6,864 nt of DNA, taken from the NCBI GenBank assembly GCA_934447715.1, contig CAKSER010000061.1, forward strand, positions 1 to 6,864, read 5' to 3'. The DNA is from an uncultured Eubacteriales bacterium (lineage in GTDB: Bacteria > Bacillota > Clostridia > Oscillospirales > CAG-272). Every line of letters begins with the position of its first letter. Position 1 is the stretch's first letter. The notes under the pieces are model-generated. The model saw nothing but the letters and a program-made list of their open reading frames with translations, was not told the DNA's origin and ran no database searches. The translations under genes and the position numbers were made by a program. Shown piece after piece: positions 5,804 to 6,864 of the stretch.

Positions 5804-6553
5804 TTATTCAAAATACTTTCTTAACGGCAGGCTGTCGACAAAGTTGAAATGCTTATCCATGAATTTTGTTTCGAATCCGATGAATACGCCGTTTAACAGA
5901 GCGCTTATGACCGTTCCGATGCCGACTACCGTAAAGTCAAGCGAGCCGAAGAAGATAAATGACATGATTATTGCAATTCCGAGGCTTGAAAGGTCATAAA
6001 CAGATTTGAACTTCGGCAGGGGAATGTTGTATTTTGATGCGATCTCCTTGATAAACATCTCGTATGCCTCTGCCGATATGTAGGTCTTGAAGAAAAGTGC
6101 GACGCTCAGGCTGATTATGCATACGCCGAGTACATAGCAGAGTATTCTTACATAAATAGTGTCGTTCGGGATAAGTATAACCAGCTTTTCGACAAGGTCG
6201 TATGTAAAGCCGTAAATTACTGCGGTGGCAATCGAGAAGAAGAAGGAAAACTTGAATTTGCGGATCGCAATCATCATTGTAAAGATGAGCAGCGCCTGGA
6301 AGGTGTATTCGGTCATTCCGAAGGTCAGAAACGGCAGAATCGGCTTCAGTTTTAAGAAGATCAGACGAGCCGGAGCTACTACCATTGAAACGCCGAAGTT
6401 GGCGCGGACGGTGAATGCGGTCGCTATCGCAGTGAGCAGTATTGCCACGATATATGTAAGCTCTGTTGAAATGTTGAATTTTTTGATCTCGGGGCTGATC
6501 TGTACTGCCTCTGCTGTTTCTTCGCTTTTCTCGAGTTTTTTGCTGTTATTCAT
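5804..6553 (-). CDS. Multi-pass membrane protein, YczE/YitT/DUF6198 type
   Basis: This is a 249-aa integral membrane protein with a charged cytoplasmic-type N-terminus (residues 1-28). It has about five or six hydrophobic segments, roughly 31-50, 76-98, 103-127, 134-156, 188-204 and 207-226. FGVSMVVAPARLI after the first segment, MTEYTFQALLI in the second, and GIGTVISALLNG near the end are typical of the YczE/YyaS/YitT-like (DUF6198) family, whose members have no established biochemical function. There are no ATPase or substrate-binding motifs. The ATG has only a weak AAAGGG site about 14 bases upstream (6568-6573), which could make translation depend on leader folding. It is first in the unit with the M18 aminopeptidase. 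A transport role is plausible but not shown. The family name is recalled from sequence likeness, not searched. Confidence 0.8.
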   Translation of the reverse strand: MNNSKKLEKSEETAEAVQISPEIKKFNISTELTYIVAILLTAIATAFTVRANFGVSMVVAPARLIFLKLKPILPFLTFGMTEYTFQALLIFTMMIAIRKFKFSFFFSIATAVIYGFTYDLVEKLVILIPNDTIYVRILCYVLGVCIISLSVALFFKTYISAEAYEMFIKEIASKYNIPLPKFKSVYDLSSLGIAIIMSFIFFGSLDFTVVGIGTVISALLNGVFIGFETKFMDKHFNFVDSLPLRKYFE

Positions 6554-6592
6554 TGGAAATTATAAAACCCTTTCTGTAAACAAAAACAACCT

Positions 6593-6696
6593 TATGACGC
6601 TTATAAGATATAATCGATTAATCGATATAATCCGATAATAGGATAAAAGTCGGATATCGGTAATCGGGATAAATCGGCAAGCGCCCGAAAGTCATA
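6593..6696 (-). promoter_or_regulatory. Long imperfect inverted repeat in the leader of the membrane-protein gene
   Basis: Nested pairing blocks, in plus-strand coordinates, are TATGAC/GTCATA (6593-6598 with 6691-6696), CGCTT/AAGCG (6598-6602 with 6679-6683), CGATTA/TAATCG (6615-6620 with 6661-6666), CGATA/TATCG (6623-6627 with 6655-6659) and TCCGA/TCGGA (6631-6635 with 6650-6654), leaving a 14-nt loop. The predicted transcript begins at about 6695, so the RNA would open with the outer stem. The left arm also holds the 14-bp palindrome ATCGATTAATCGAT (6613-6626) and a direct repeat GATATAATC (6607-6615, 6624-6632). It may be a structured leader RNA or a DNA operator; I recognise no known riboswitch class. 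Confidence 0.6.
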
Positions 6697-6701
6697 GTAA
6701 G

Positions 6702-6730
6702 AGTATATCACTTTGTTTTTCTTTTTTCAA
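6702..6730 (-). promoter_or_regulatory. Sigma-A promoter of the membrane protein/aminopeptidase unit
   Basis: On the minus strand the -35 box TTGAAA (6725-6730) and the -10 box TATACT (6702-6707) are separated by 17 bp, the same boxes and spacing as the rpsB promoter. The predicted start near 6695 leaves a leader of about 140 nt. Confidence 0.87.
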
Positions 6731-6768
6731 TCATTTTCTTCTTGTTTTCGGTAATATACTGCCTTTTT

Positions 6769-6798
6769 TTGAATATTTTTTTGGCTGTATGTTATGAT
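6769..6798 (+). promoter_or_regulatory. Possible divergent promoter reading out of the window
   Basis: TTGAAT (6769-6774) and TATGAT (6793-6798) are 18 bp apart, with an extended -10 TG at 6790-6791. It points right, towards a gene that would begin past 6864. The motif lies in AT-rich sequence, where chance matches are common. Confidence 0.4.
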
Positions 6799-6864
6799 AC
6801 AATTGATAGGTGACAAATAAAAAAGAAAATAGACTCCAAAAGTGATATAATGATAATAACCACA

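Larger units (their letters stand above)
6554..6864. other. Upstream intergenic region without a gene
   Basis: This 311-base region holds no convincing coding sequence on either strand. From left to right it holds the weak ribosome binding site of the membrane-protein gene, the CGAT-rich inverted repeat (6593-6696), its promoter (6702-6730), a T-rich tract, and a possible plus-strand promoter (6769-6798) reading out of the window. Nothing further is seen from 6799 to 6864 beyond AT-rich sequence. Confidence 0.7.

Overview
The window looks like part of the chromosome of a spore-forming member of the Clostridia, probably from the Ruminococcaceae/Oscillospiraceae side. That placement is inferred from overall gene likeness. 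The evidence is an intact spoIVA with a sporulation-type promoter, a clostridial-style cysteine-rich YlmC/YmxH protein, strong GGAGG ribosome binding sites, and tRNA genes without encoded CCA. All genes are core or near-core functions. I see no mobile element, CRISPR array, phage gene or toxin system.

Positions 1-290 hold a short tRNA operon on the minus strand. It has a perfect-consensus sigma-A promoter (261-289), then tRNA-Arg(UCU), tRNA-His(GUG) and a strong bidirectional terminator (13-48). Diverging from it, positions 358-2323 hold a mother-cell sporulation operon. A predicted sigma-E promoter (358-386) drives spoIVA (419-1897), the ATPase that polymerises into the spore coat basement layer. 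A small cysteine-rich PRC-barrel protein of the YlmC/YmxH family (1912-2196) follows 14 bases later.

Positions 2459-4354 are the rpsB-tsf operon on the minus strand (ribosomal protein S2 and elongation factor Ts). It has a near-consensus promoter (4326-4354), a roughly 105-nt leader that can fold, a GTG start for rpsB, and a strong hairpin between the two genes. It converges with the sporulation operon. The 260-bp gap between them carries a shared terminator (2279-2323) and a hairpin-rich segment bounded by 18-bp imperfect direct repeats (2336-2460).

Positions 4384-6730 are a second minus-strand unit. A promoter of the same form as that of rpsB (TTGAAA, 17 bp, TATACT; 6702-6730) drives a multi-pass membrane protein of the YczE/YitT/DUF6198 type (5804-6553) and then an M18 metallo-aminopeptidase (4448-5749), ending at a terminator (4384-4422). 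The unit begins with a roughly 140-nt leader. Almost all of that leader lies within a long imperfect inverted repeat (6593-6696) that I cannot match to a known riboswitch. This is the best candidate here for something undescribed. At the right edge a possible plus-strand promoter (6769-6798) points to a gene beyond the window.
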